Assembly (NCBI RefSeq): GCF_011075055.1 | Contig: NC_058139.1 | Location: forward strand, 11,801,584-11,865,583 | Source: Mangifera indica | Taxonomy: Eukaryota > Streptophyta > Magnoliopsida > Sapindales > Anacardiaceae | Reading direction: 5' to 3' | Length of the DNA stretch: 64,000 nucleotides | Shown here: one piece after another, positions 1 to 10,864 of the stretch | Numbering within the stretch: position 1 is the first letter of the stretch | Layout of the letters: the number at the start of each line of letters is the position of its first letter | Made by a program: the position numbers and the translations under genes | The notes under the pieces: model-generated | What the model was told of the DNA's origin: nothing | The model's database searches: none | What the model saw: the letters and a program-made list of their open reading frames with translations, nothing else

Positions 1-613
1 CAAATTTTAAAAATGAGGTGAAGTATTAGTTTTTAAAACCTGAGGGGAGAATGACATTAACCAAAATTAGAAGATTGCCTTGAGGAATAAATAATTATTG
101 TATTTAATTAGATGTAATAAAAAAAATACTAATATTTAATTTTACTTAAATATCTTTGGGCATAGTTATTCATAATATTTTTTATGTTATTTGTTATATT
201 AATTGAAAATGAAATTAATTTTATCTTAAAAAATTAATAAATAAAGATATAGTTATAATAAAATCAAAATTACCTTAGTAATATTTTAATACCTAAAATG
301 GAAGTGAAAATCAAATTACCCCTTATATTATCTGTTATATTACTATTAGTAATAGAAAATTATCGAAATATTTTATTACTTACAAATTAAACAAATTAAT
401 CTAAGTAATATTGTCAAAGTAATCTTTAATCCCCTTTAACCAAACACCCTTTTAAGGTTTTAATGCTTAATGGTAAAATGATGATTTTACCTTTACCTAT
501 AACTAAAAATTTTAACAGAAATTAATTTATAGATGAATGTTTAAGTTTTTGAACTGTCACGAGTGTTTTTTTTACATTAGGTTAAAACTTGGGTGGGAAA
601 TAGTCCTTTGGCC
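1..613. mobile_element. Right arm of a long-TIR (Mutator-like) element cut by the window edge
   Basis: The stretch is AT-rich and has no gene. Its right end, about 500-613, reads inward from a terminal GGCC through a GGGTGGGAAATAGTCC-type motif to an AACAGAAATTAATTTATAGATG tract. The same order occurs at the right end of the complete element at 48496-49256, so this is a relic of the same repeat family. Its left arm would lie outside the window or has decayed. The exact left boundary cannot be placed. Confidence 0.5.
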
Positions 614-1258
614 TAAAATCCAGTTTGTAATGTTAAAAAATAGTGTGTAGTTTGAATTTAGCTTAAAAATTAGGAATGTTATAATTTTTGTAAAATGCTC
701 TACCAAGAAAATAGATTAATCACAATGCTCAAATTAAACCATACAATAACAACTAATTGACAATGGCTGGTCCATCAGTTTTTATACAAATAAGAAACCA
801 ACAGTCTTAACTAATCATTCATTGCAACAAATGATCATTACTAATCAATGACATCTCTCACCAATAGAGCTGGAGAGCTTGGCATGCTTGTTCTTCTGCA
901 AATGAATCTGAATCTCTGTAAACATCCTCAACTCTGCATCTGCAACTCTACAATCTGTCTTCACTTCTCTTCCTGCAGTCTCTATCGTCTTTATCGATTA
1001 CTTAACACCTAAATTCTCCCATCCTTTTCTTCTTCTGCCTCCTCCTCCTCCTGACAATCCGTGCTGTAGCTTCCACTGCCATAGCTAAATTTTTCCCAAA
1101 TACCCCTCACTATTCTGTCCTCTCTTCTGCACAGAGGCGACAACTATTGCTGTGGGAATCAGCATCAAATTAGGCCTTCCTTGTTGCTTCAAAAGTTCTC
1201 CAGTTATGTTGCAAAAAAATAATATGATTGGTTTCTTATGCTTTCATTGTTTAACCAT
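614..1258 (-). other. 3' side of PTF2-like gene, with a coding-like tract of unknown identity
   Basis: This is the downstream side of the PTF2-like gene. Between about 840 and 1210 the minus strand is less AT-rich than its surroundings and reads like protein in patches. One patch of about 50 codons, between an in-frame TAA and a TGA, contains EIQIHLQKNKHAKLSSSIGE, preceded by a glutamate- and arginine-rich part in another frame. No single frame is open throughout, so if this is a gene remnant it is broken. I do not recognise it with confidence; a C-terminal piece of a trihelix-type protein is only a guess. Confidence 0.25.
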
Positions 1259-2849
1259 TCACATTTTCCCACAGTCGAACACATGCAAGGCCAGTAGGGT
1301 ATTGTGATGTCCTGTCTCAATATCCTCCTCTTTCACCTGACGGAGGAGGAGTGTCTCTATAATAAAGTCTTCCCAATCAATTTCACCAATTCCTTTTCTG
1401 TTTCTGCTCTTCCCACTAAGTACACATTCCACACTGTCATTATCAGCTACATCAGCTCTGGATGGATCCATAATCTTATTTATCCTTACCTTTGCAGAAT
1501 TTATCTTTGCTCTCCTCTTCTCATTCGCCATGCAGCCATTAACATATGATGGAGGCACAACATCCAGTCCTACATCTTTCTCCAAAATTTTCTTAAGCAC
1601 AAGTTTCTGGCTCATTTCTGATTTTCCATTCCACCACTCCCTACATGAACTAAGATCGAAACCTCTACTTCTTGTTCTTCCCTTTACCTCTTCATTCTCT
1701 CTTGATGACTTCCTACCATCAACCTCATTAGAAAACTTAGCATAAATCATTCCCAAGCATTCAGGAGAAAGCTCAATCTTATAACCATTTCCAGCCCCCC
1801 TTCTAGTAAACCCACCTCTATCATCCATATCAAAATACCGAGCACCACTTTTCACCTCGTCCTCATCAATCCCATACTCAAAATCTTTTTCCAAACACTC
1901 CCTAACCACGTCATCAAAATCAACCGCACCACTCTCTAGCCCTTCCCTGTCTTCTTTTTTCTTCTCCCTGGACTTGAACTGCATATAATGCATTACAAAA
2001 GGCGCATTCTTAGCTATATTTTTTACATTTGCATCCTTTCCCCATGGCAATGCCTGAGCCACCTTCACAAGTGCTTCCAACAACTCTGAGTATCGCTTTC
2101 TACATGTTCCAAGAACACAGTTTACCTCCTTGGCAACATCCTCAATCTTCAAACCAACCCAATTCAACTCTGCCACAAACACCAAAACAGCTGCCACTAA
2201 TGGCATTGGTCTCCTCCCAGTCGTCAAAAACCACTTCATCATGCAGTTTCAACAAAAAACACTCCTTGTTGTCTCATCTGCTCCAACTTATCCCTCTACA
2301 ATTCAACCAATTTTGAAAATTTTGAGTTACTAAACACTTTCTCAAACATAATCACAATATCAACTTTAGGCAACTTCAAATTCAAAAACTCAATCACCCG
2401 CCTAACCATTCTTCCTAATTCATACACATCACAATTCAAAACAGACGCAATCTCACAAAGAGGTAACGATTTATTCTCCATTCTCACAACAACATAACCA
2501 CATGCACCGATTAAAATTGGATACCATTCTCCAAACCCAAATTCACCGTGAGTGATTTTATCAATCATGTTTTTGACATCCACAGATCGTTGCCCGGTCA
2601 AATTTAATTTATAAGTAAATTCATCGATCAATTTCTTAGATTCGTAGACTTTTTTTTATCTTTATAGTTTAGGATGGAACTAGTACCTGAAGAGCCGATG
2701 TGGATGTAAGTTCCAATGGGGCCATCGCGACCGTAGGTTTGGGGGTCGAAATTGTCGAATGATTGTAGCGTGCCGCAGGATGCGCATATCAGGTTGCCGG
2801 ATATGTGATCGCGGGTTAAAGATTTAGACTGGCAGCTTGTGCAGGACAT
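1259..2849 (-). pseudogene. PTF2: Plant-specific TFIIB-related protein PTF2-like, disrupted reading frame
   Basis: PTF2 is a plant-only TFIIB-family factor for transcription initiation. The N-terminal part, from an ATG at 2847-2849, carries a zinc ribbon with paired CxxC motifs (CTSC and CASC) and then the DGPIGTYI and NYKDKKK stretch. The cyclin-like core contains FGEWYPILIGACGYVVVR. The long C-terminal part runs from KWFLTTGRRPMPL through DVGLDVVPPSYVNGC and IDWEDFIIETLL to LHVFDCGKM at the stop. Order and ends match Arabidopsis PTF2 over the whole length. Three lesions separate the pieces: an 8-A run (2650-2657) shifts the frame just after KDKK; an in-frame TAG lies at 2296-2298; a shift near 2244-2252 separates the GVFFVE segment from NCMMKWF. 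The last 327 codons stay open. An ATG further upstream at 2927 is in frame but precedes the conserved start. Real decay or assembly errors could explain the lesions; spliced introns could not, because homologous codons continue across each break. Confidence 0.85.
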
Positions 2850-3609
2850 TTCTGACGGGCTTGCAGGTATTTGGTTCTTGGAAAACTCTAATTGGAAGGA
2901 TACAAATACAATTGATAGTTGAAACAAAAACCCTAGTAAAACCCTTGTTTCAATTTCAGTAGGAGTAGAAAATATATAAAATATTTGCCTTGTGTTTCAG
3001 GTCGTCACTCTGTGAGACAGATCAACACTTCTGAGGAGGCAATTGGTTTCCGGTAGGTTAACAGCGAAGTCGTTTATTTTTTCTTTGACTATGTACTTGC
3101 TAGTTGCTAGTTGATGATTAAGAAGATCTCCAATGACATATGAGGTTTCTAACAGAGTCTTGTGCCCCTTCTTTAGGTGATTTTGTGGTTACAAATAGAT
3201 TTCCGATAGCTAGTGTGGACATTTGACAACCTTTGTGACAACTGAGAACCAAATGTCAATGATATTTCAATAGGGTTCGACAGAATTTAAAGTATCAAAA
3301 TTACATTGTAGATATTAATGTAGTAGAAGTATAAACAAAATATATCTGAATCATTTACGAAATTTAGTGATGAGGGCAAAGTATTCAAACAAAGTTGAAA
3401 ACCTTCACTTTGTGTATTTGAAAATCTTTTCTGATACCATTATTCTCTTTTATCCTTGTAACAGCAAATCACTAGGTACATAAATTTCCAGTAAGAAAAG
3501 AAATACTATGATTTGAGAGCCATAATGACCAAACATTGAAAATAAAAAATGAATAGATCTGCATTCCTCTGAAAGTTGTAGCTTTAGATCCCATATGATG
3601 AAACTCATC
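2850..3609. other. Spacer between PTF2-like gene and UGD
   Basis: Both neighbours are on the minus strand, so this holds the leader and promoter of the PTF2-like gene and the 3' end of UGD. A telo-box-like motif AAACCCTA lies at 2928-2935, just upstream of the PTF2-like start; such motifs are common in promoters of plant transcription and translation genes. No other gene is seen. Confidence 0.5.
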
Positions 3610-5052
3610 TTATGCCATTGCAACTGTGTCTTTGAGCCATGGATCCAATGATTTCCCAATTGAGTAAACTATGAATCCAATCTCCCTCAGCTTTGCGGCA
3701 TCCAGAATGTTTCGCCCATCGAAAATGAATGCAGGTTTCTGCATGTTATCATAAATCTTTTGATAATCCAGCGTCTTGTATTCATCCCACTCGGTGAGAA
3801 TGCAGACCCCATGAGCATCCTTTGTTGCCTGATATGCATCCCAAACCACGCTCACTTGTTTCACAACAGAGGGGCTTGCTGGCTGGAGGTGAATTGGATG
3901 ATCCCAATCAAACTTTTTCATTGTGAGATCCCTTCGGATTTGATCCTCTGTCACTTGCGGATCATATATGCTCAGGCAAGCCTTGTCGCCCAGCAGCCCC
4001 TTGCAGACATCTATAGCTGGAGTTTCCCTTGTGTCACCTGTATCCTTCTTAAAGGCAAACCCGAGAACAGCAATCTTCTTACCTGAAACTGTATTAAACA
4101 TCGAAGAAACAATACGGTTCACGAAACGATTCTTTTGGTAGTCATTCACCTTAATAACTTGTTTCCAGTAGTTAGCAACTTCTGTGAGGCCATTGCACTC
4201 ACAGATGTATATCAAATTTAGTATATCTTTCTGAAAGCAAGAGCCACCGAAACCAACACTTGCATTTAGAAACTTGGGTCCGATTCTTGAGTCCTTACCA
4301 ACAGCATGAGAAACCTGAGTCACATCCGCACCGGTAGCCTCACAGAGAGCTGACATTGCATTAACTGAAGAAATTCTTTGAGCCAAGAAGGCATTAGCAG
4401 CAAGCTTGGATAGCTCAGCTGACCACAGATTGGTTGTGATGATCCTGTCTTCAGGCACCCAATGAGCATAAACATCTTTCAATGCTTGAATTGCCTTTTG
4501 TCCATCAGGGGTTTCTCTACCTCCAATGAGAACCCTGTCAGGGTTAAAAAGGTCCTGAATGGCCGTACCCTCAGCGAGAAATTCTGGGTTTGAGAGAATC
4601 TGATATTTGATTTCCTTGCTATTGTGAGTCAAGATTTTTTCAATTGCCTCGGCTGTTTTCACAGGCACTGTCGATTTCTCAACAACAATCTTGTCGGACT
4701 TCGATACATCAGCTATCATTCTAGCTGCACTCTCCCAATATGTGAGGTCTGCAGCTTTGCCAGCGCCAAGCCCTTGAGTTTTTGTTGGGGTGTTGACTGA
4801 AACAAAAATTATATCTGCCTCTGAGACATGTTTCTCAACGTCAGTACTGAAGAAGAGGTTCTTCCCTCTGCACTGCTTCACCACCTCATCAAGACCAGGT
4901 TCATAAATGGGAAGCTGATCGCTGTTCCAGGCTGTGATCCGAGGAACAGATATGTCCACAACAGTTACTTCAATCTTGGGGCATTTGAGAGCGATAACTG
5001 CCATGGTTGGGCCCCCAACATAGCCAGCTCCAATGCAACAGATCTTCACCAT
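3610..5052 (-). CDS. UGD: UDP-glucose 6-dehydrogenase
   Basis: This cytosolic enzyme oxidises UDP-glucose twice with NAD+ to UDP-glucuronate, the precursor of pectin and hemicellulose sugars. The coding sequence is one uninterrupted exon of 480 codons, the usual plant length. The N-terminal Rossmann domain opens with the NAD-binding loop GAGYVGG (residues 8-14). The central domain has E161 in FLAEGTA, K216 and N220 in [10 protein letters not shown], and the catalytic cysteine C272 in [10 protein letters not shown]. The C-terminal UDP-binding domain includes [16 protein letters not shown] and FDGRNI. All key residues are present. The start at 5052 is fixed by the conserved [14 protein letters not shown] beginning. 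Similarity to Arabidopsis UGD is very high along the whole length. The gene looks intact and functional. Confidence 0.97.
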   Translation of the reverse strand: MVKICCIGAGYVGGPTMAVIALKCPKIEVTVVDISVPRITAWNSDQLPIYEPGLDEVVKQCRGKNLFFSTDVEKHVSEADIIFVSVNTPTKTQGLGAGKAADLTYWESAARMIADVSKSDKIVVEKSTVPVKTAEAIEKILTHNSKEIKYQILSNPEFLAEGTAIQDLFNPDRVLIGGRETPDGQKAIQALKDVYAHWVPEDRIITTNLWSAELSKLAANAFLAQRISSVNAMSALCEATGADVTQVSHAVGKDSRIGPKFLNASVGFGGSCFQKDILNLIYICECNGLTEVANYWKQVIKVNDYQKNRFVNRIVSSMFNTVSGKKIAVLGFAFKKDTGDTRETPAIDVCKGLLGDKACLSIYDPQVTEDQIRRDLTMKKFDWDHPIHLQPASPSVVKQVSVVWDAYQATKDAHGVCILTEWDEYKTLDYQKIYDNMQKPAFIFDGRNILDAAKLREIGFIVYSIGKSLDPWLKDTVAMA

Positions 5053-6420
5053 TTTTTATGTTTATATAGAACCTGAAATAACCAAATTGTCAAACAAGAC
5101 TAAAAAGAAATATATGCAGAACCTATCTCTCCACAAATGGTCAGATTGATCAGGAATATCAATGAAATAGCCTCAATATGTAAGGTCTCCATGCAAAGGC
5201 AAAGTTGAAATAATCTGCCAGCAAAACTAGAAGTAAAATTTCTCCCATTTTGCAAAGAATGAAATGAGCTTGACTACAAGATGAAAATCACAAATCGAAA
5301 TTAAGCTCTAAAGTTCTTCCTTTTTCCAGAAACAAGATACTAGCAAACAGATTTCCAAAATTTCACAGAAACCAATTTTGATTAAAGAAACAACAAAATC
5401 AATGAACAAAAGAACAATAAAAATTGAAGCAAACCTCAAACCCACATGTTAAAACAACACAACATATGAGATCATGAGGGAAGTTCAGTAAAGGTTGGTC
5501 CAAAGTACCTTATTTATCTCAAAATACACTGGAAAATCACAAGAACCCCACAGCAGAAAGTGAAAAAATATATAAGTGATGGACCAGCACTACTGTACGC
5601 AACAACAACCTACTGTTAAGGCGAAGGAAAGCAACCTAGGATTCTTTAACTACACAAAATTAAGCCCATCTAAGATTTATGTGACTTTCACGAGACTAAG
5701 CAAAGTCAGATTTAAAAGCTTAACAGAAAAGTTCGACACGTTTTCAGACGGCAACTTTCAGTAACAAACAAGGGAACTTCATTCATTCACACCTTTTTTT
5801 CCCAACTTTTGCTTGCAAAACAACCAAAGGCCAGCCTAACATTTCAGATTTTAAAACAGTTCCCATTTGTTAAGTCCATAGAATTCAAAGGTTTGAATTT
5901 TACCTGTCAACAATCCATTGATTGCAAAACAAATGGCAAGACTTAAAAGACCAAAATGGTGACTAATCAATTAAAGGGTCATATATAGCTGTAAAAATGA
6001 ATAAATACTGTTACACATGATAAAAAATAAATAAATAAATAAATTGAAGAGTTTAAAATTGTACAGTTCGTGAGGAAATGAACATGGCAATGGCATAAGG
6101 CTACCAACCACCAAAAGTTTACCATTTTAGGTAAAAAAAGAAGAAGAAGAAAGAAAGAAACTGAAACGTTACGAGTCCATAAACAACGCGCGTTGGTGGG
6201 TTGAAAAGTGCTTTTGATTAGAAAATTAAAAGAAAAAGAAAGTGACAGTTAAAAGGGAGATTGATTGTGAAGCAAACAAACAATACATTGCTACAGAAAA
6301 CGTGTTAAAACCTGATTCAACGCCCAGAAATCAGCACCAAACGACAGAAAACCTTCAACTTCACTGCAAAATCATTTCCCAATTGAACTCTCTGCATGCC
6401 ATTTTATAATAATCCTTCAG
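5053..6420 (-). promoter_or_regulatory. UGD leader with probable 5'-UTR intron and core promoter
   Basis: Upstream of the UGD start the minus strand has a good splice acceptor, TTTCAG ending at 5073. Far upstream there is a donor, CAG followed by GTTTTAAC, whose GT is at 6311-6310. This suggests a leader intron of about 1.2 kb. A TATA-like ATTATAAAAT lies at about 6402-6411, just before the putative first exon. Leader introns are common in plant housekeeping genes. The intron is inferred from splice-site patterns only. Confidence 0.45.
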
Positions 6421-7630
6421 GGTAACTCACAGTTTCACCCCTCAAATTTGATATAACAATTTTCCCCCGCTATTTTGTTAATTACATTAAACTGGTGCTT
6501 TGTTTTGTTGTTTATACATAAGAATTGCTTGCAGCAGTCCTAAAATGACCTTTCGCAGTTTCTTCAAAACTATAATAAAATTAATGGGGCCGGGAAAGGG
6601 ATTGCCAAAATTAAGGGGGGAATTAATAAAAAGACTAATTAGTTGTGTGTTCATAAATTGACTTAATTATTTTCTTACTAAAATTTAACCAATTGACAGT
6701 GATTTATTTATGTAGTTTCCATGAAAGCAACTCTTGAGGTTTTGACAAGTGGACCAAATAATAAATTTTCATATTAAAAAATATACATTTAATTATTATT
6801 TAATGGGCCCAAAGTTTTTTTCTTATTCTTTTTAATTTGGATCAGTAAAATATTTTGGTGTTATAAAACAAACTGCACCTACCAAATCTGAATTTCATTC
6901 CATCTATATTTTTTTTCCTTTTTTGAAAGCTTACCATAAAATGCATAGTAAATGACAAAATTATCCCTGAAATTTGATCAAATAACAAAATTTGTTGAAC
7001 TTCTAAAAATTAATAAATATTTGTTTATTTGCTCTTTTATTTTAACCTGTCATGGCAGTTTGAATTGTAAAAATGGACCAAATCTATTTTAATATTTAGG
7101 ATAAATAATAAAATTGCTTGTTTTTAATATGTTAGTCGAATTACATATTTTATTATGTATTAAAAATTTAATTTTTTATATCACGTATTAAGTATAGTAT
7201 AATTTGATTTTTAAAAAATAAAATAATAAAAAATCTAATTAATATATCATTATTTTAAAAAATATCATATATATCTTTAAAAATTTAAAATTTCTCATAT
7301 ACATCTTTATTACATTAGTATTTTCTCTAAAAAATGTATTAATATATATTAGTAATATATATCATATGATATGATATGATAATTATATCATATTAATTTG
7401 ATACACTTTATAATATGTATCATATATTATAAGAGAAAAATAATTACGGTGTTTTAGATTTACATGAATAGTTTAGGGTGGTTTTAATAAATTAAAAAAA
7501 AACCCTATGAAAGACGACTGAGGGGAAGAATAAGAAGAAAAGAAACAGAAATTTTGATGTTTTAGAAATGAAAATACAAAGGAAATTTAGGCAATTTCCA
7601 CTGCCCTGTGCCATTTCCTTAATGAACTGT

Positions 7631-7756
7631 TTATATAATTTTATATATAAATAATAATATGTTATTATATAATTAAGTATTATTTTATTTTTAATTTTTA
7701 ATTATCTAATAATATAATGACACATTATTATGTATATATAAAATTATATATATAAC
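7631..7756. mobile_element. Foldback MITE copy (family A)
   Basis: The sequence folds back on itself around the core TATTATTTTATTTTTAATTT. Arms of the form ATAATATGTTATTATATAATTAAG face CTAATAATATAATGACACATTATTATG. The same layout recurs near 18.7, 20.5, 32.9, 38.0, 47.9, 52.3, 53.4 and 56.6 kb. This copy is diverged and its outer ends are uncertain. Confidence 0.5.
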
Positions 7757-9404
7757 ATTACTCTTCTCAATATTATTAATATGACTGAGATATAAGGCTA
7801 CTAATCATAGGAAAGTCAAATGTTGGAATATTTCCTAATATTTGTTGAATTAATAGAAAGAAAATTAGGTGTTTGGTCAATTAAATTCCCTACAGTCAAG
7901 TGGAGGTAAGCCTAACATTTCCAAAACTAGTTTGGCCAAAATCACTTTCATAACTACATAAATAATTTTCTATTGAAAATCAAAATTAGTTATTAACGCA
8001 GTATTAAACTTTAATTATTTTATTTTTTAAATTTATTATATTATCTTAAATTAATAAAAATAAAAATAATTTAATTATAAAAATTTCTTTTAACACTCTC
8101 TTTTCTCGTATTTTTTCACCTTTAATATGTTTTCCTAATGTGTCCACCAAATATTGATCACTATTCTTATTTTTGAAGGCTCATTTTTAACACTGATTTC
8201 ACTTTCACACTCACTTCTAATATTGATATTCCAATATTTGATTCATTGATATGAACCTCAATGATCATCAAAGAGACCCAATATCAATATTCACAAGAAC
8301 CAATCTAAGAAAGTCTAACAACTAGGTTCAAACATGCAATATGAGCCATGAACCAGAGGTATCTTGAAGAAGGTAGAACTCCATTTTGAAGAAAGAGTTG
8401 AGAATGTGAAAGATAATTCTATACTGTGATCGACAATATAGCTTGATCTCTTTCTAGTCTATACTCGAAACCACCCATCATGCCACTCTCATGATCTCTC
8501 TCCACAATATAGCTTGATCTCTTTCTAGTCTCTGTTGCACATCACCTTTCTGTCGCATCACCTTGCCATTCTCTGTATCCTTTGCATTGTGGTGAGAACG
8601 GTGATGGTGAAATTTCAATCAAAGTGAGGACTAGGTTTCAAGGACCAAATTATATGTTTTCAAATCTGTAAAAAGATAAACAGTCATACTTAAAATATTA
8701 AGGTAAGATTTGTGACATTGTTTTTTTTTTTCAAATTTTACTAATAATAAAATTACCATTTTAATTTTATAACGTTAGAAAATACTTTTAGGTAAAACCT
8801 AAGGTGGAAAGATGTAATTTATTGTATACCAAAGTTGTGCATTAGGGTGAAACTTTAAACGCAAGAACTGAAATCAAAACTCAAAACTCAGGCCAATTAA
8901 CAACATGATTAAATGGCTGCTAATTGAGAAATTTGGTAAAAATTAGAACAATTTCATTATTTACAAAATAAAATATAAAAAATTAAAAGATTAAGGGTAT
9001 TTTAGACATTAAAAAAACTGTAACTCCAAAATTTCTAATATGAACATTCACATTGAATAACTGTTAGATGAAAATGAAACTCCATCTGATGAACACAATA
9101 TTCTTTTATGATAAGTAATCAAATAAATAGACAACATCAACACCCATTATTAACGCATTAACTTGAGGCACCACTGTCAAATAAAGACGTCTAATTAGTT
9201 GAATCACTCCACTAAAACAAAATCAATCTTGTTTGTTGACCCGTTTCGTCTACTCTTCCACTCTTTTTACCTTGTTTTATTTATGATCATATGACTGAGT
9301 CAAATGGGTAACTCAACAGTTATTATCATAAACACAACCATACCTAATCACCCTTATTTCAATCCAGTGAATAAATCTATCAGTAAATCTACGTATACAT
9401 ACCT

Positions 9405-9520
9405 TTGAATACATAATTAAATATATAAATTATATGTCATTATATGATTGAATGATTTTAAATTAAAAATAAAAAGACATTTAATTATATGATAATACAT
9501 TATTTGTATACCCAATTTCT
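9405..9520. mobile_element. Foldback MITE copy (family A), inverted core
   Basis: Arms with ATGTCATTATATGATTGAATG and TTTAATTATATGATAATACA face each other around an A-rich core in the opposite orientation to most other copies. The outer TTTGTATACCCA matches the ends of the best-preserved copy near 18.7 kb. The copy lies about 370 bp upstream of the small gene at 9910. Confidence 0.55.
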
Positions 9521-9909
9521 ATTAGTGTTCAAGCCCCACTCTCCACTAACAAATTCTAGAAAACAATGCAATTAATATCATCTAAACAGCCATGTAACAA
9601 CAAAAATGTAAAACTAATACGCTTGTTTGGGTCTTCGACCAGTCCCCACAAGACGATTGTTTTTATGTTTCGCTTTTACTTCCTAATCAAAACACGTTCA
9701 CAAATTATATTTATTTGTTTTGCCATACCTAAAATTACAACAATAATCTGTCACAAGGGTACTCAAAATCCATGTGAGAACATCCTAAAACGTAGAAAAC
9801 AATACAATTTCTTGTTCAGAATATTGTAATCAACCCACGTTACCTACTAGGAACATCACTCATAAACACATTCAAAACACAAAAATCAATGAAAGAACGA
9901 TCACAGAAA

Positions 9910-10326
9910 ATGGGAGAGGTTTCAAACCAAAGGGACTCACCTACTTCTGCAGGTTCCCTGGCAGAGAAACAACTCTCAGTGAACCTGAACCCCATTTGGA
10001 GGATAAGCCCCCGCCCCAACAGCAGCACCCTGTTCGACTCGCATGAGCTCCAAGCAGTGACTCACCAACTCAACAAGGCCATGCAAGGCACAACCGGATC
10101 ACCTACTTACATGAACTACATAAAATCCCCATTCTACCGGCGGCGCCTAGGTCAGATTTACAAAGAAAATGCAAAGACACCAAAGAAAATAGTGTGTTCA
10201 CAAGTGCCATTCGGCAACCTCGACAGAATGGTGAATACGAGGGCTGCTACCAGGGGATTTGTAGCAAGGCTATGGAAGAAAGTTAAACAAGGATTGTTCA
10301 GGAATAATCAGAAAGGCTATAGTTGA
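9910..10326 (+). CDS. Uncharacterised small plant protein, 138 residues
   Basis: The open frame begins at 9889, but I place the start at the second ATG, 9910, because it has a strong context (A at -3, G at +4) and opens MGEVSNQRDSP. The protein is basic and rich in Ser, Asn and Gln, with no signal peptide or membrane segment. Recognisable blocks are NPIWRISPRPNSSTLFDSHE, an ELQAVTHQLNKAMQG helix, a YIKSPFYRRRLGQIY block and a basic C-terminal GFVARLWKKVKQGLF helix. This layout resembles unannotated plant proteins with a conserved FDSxELQAVxxQLNKA block, but I cannot name a family or function. It converges on the diacylglycerol kinase gene, with about 540 bp between the stops. Confidence 0.7.
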   Translation: MGEVSNQRDSPTSAGSLAEKQLSVNLNPIWRISPRPNSSTLFDSHELQAVTHQLNKAMQGTTGSPTYMNYIKSPFYRRRLGQIYKENAKTPKKIVCSQVPFGNLDRMVNTRAATRGFVARLWKKVKQGLFRNNQKGYS

Positions 10327-10864
10327 CCTAGTAAGCATGGTATAAATGTAACCAAATTGCACTTTTAGCCAAGCTGTGTAATGACAATCAGTGAAAACAA
10401 TTTGTGTACACTTGCTGCCTAGTGTAATGCATCAAAAATCTTATGTTCAATGTGAAGGCCATTCTTTTTGAATTGTTCCAAATACTTTCAACTAGGTCAA
10501 ATAGTTTCTTGTCTAATAATATAGTTTGATCAATATAAACAGGTGTCAGACAAGTACGGTTGTCACAACGATACAGCTAGACTTTTGGTAGAAAAGCAAA
10601 GGATTATTTTCCCAGTCAATGACCTAATTTTTCAATGCAAAATTGTCAAAATTCCACTCTCCTACAAACTCATTGAGTAAGTACCTTTTCATATACAAAA
10701 TTACAACATGCTTTAGCTATAGTGCTTCTATTTTTTTGAACCATTATATATGACAACTGTTTCTCGTTGATATGAAGAAAAAAATAAAAATAAAAATAAA
10801 AGAAAAAAGATATTTTAAAATATGACAAATACAATATCATTAACTGGAGTGGCATGAAAAACCT
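10327..10864. other. Shared 3' region of two convergent genes
   Basis: This lies between the stop of the small plus-strand gene and the stop of the kinase on the minus strand. It should hold both 3' UTRs. No gene or repeat is recognised. Confidence 0.5.

Larger units (their letters stand above)
6421..9888. other. AT-rich intergenic region with decayed repeats
   Basis: No gene is seen. Two copies of the foldback MITE family lie at about 7631-7756 and 9405-9520. A 28-bp direct repeat containing TATAGCTTGATCTCTTTC occurs at 8433-8460 and 8504-8531, inside a less AT-rich stretch (8100-8640) that I cannot identify. An ATATGATATGATATGATA tract near 7360-7380 is simple sequence. Confidence 0.55.

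Noticed and set aside
2850..2927. Upstream ATG of the PTF2-like gene
   Set aside because: It would add 26 hydrophobic residues before the conserved MxCxxC start, which the family lacks.
3760..4086. 108-codon open frame on the plus strand across UGD
   Set aside because: It lies antisense to a highly conserved coding sequence and shows no protein features of its own.
8433..8531. 28-bp direct repeat considered as a CRISPR-like or regulatory array
   Set aside because: There are only two units, in plant nuclear DNA; a local duplication is enough.
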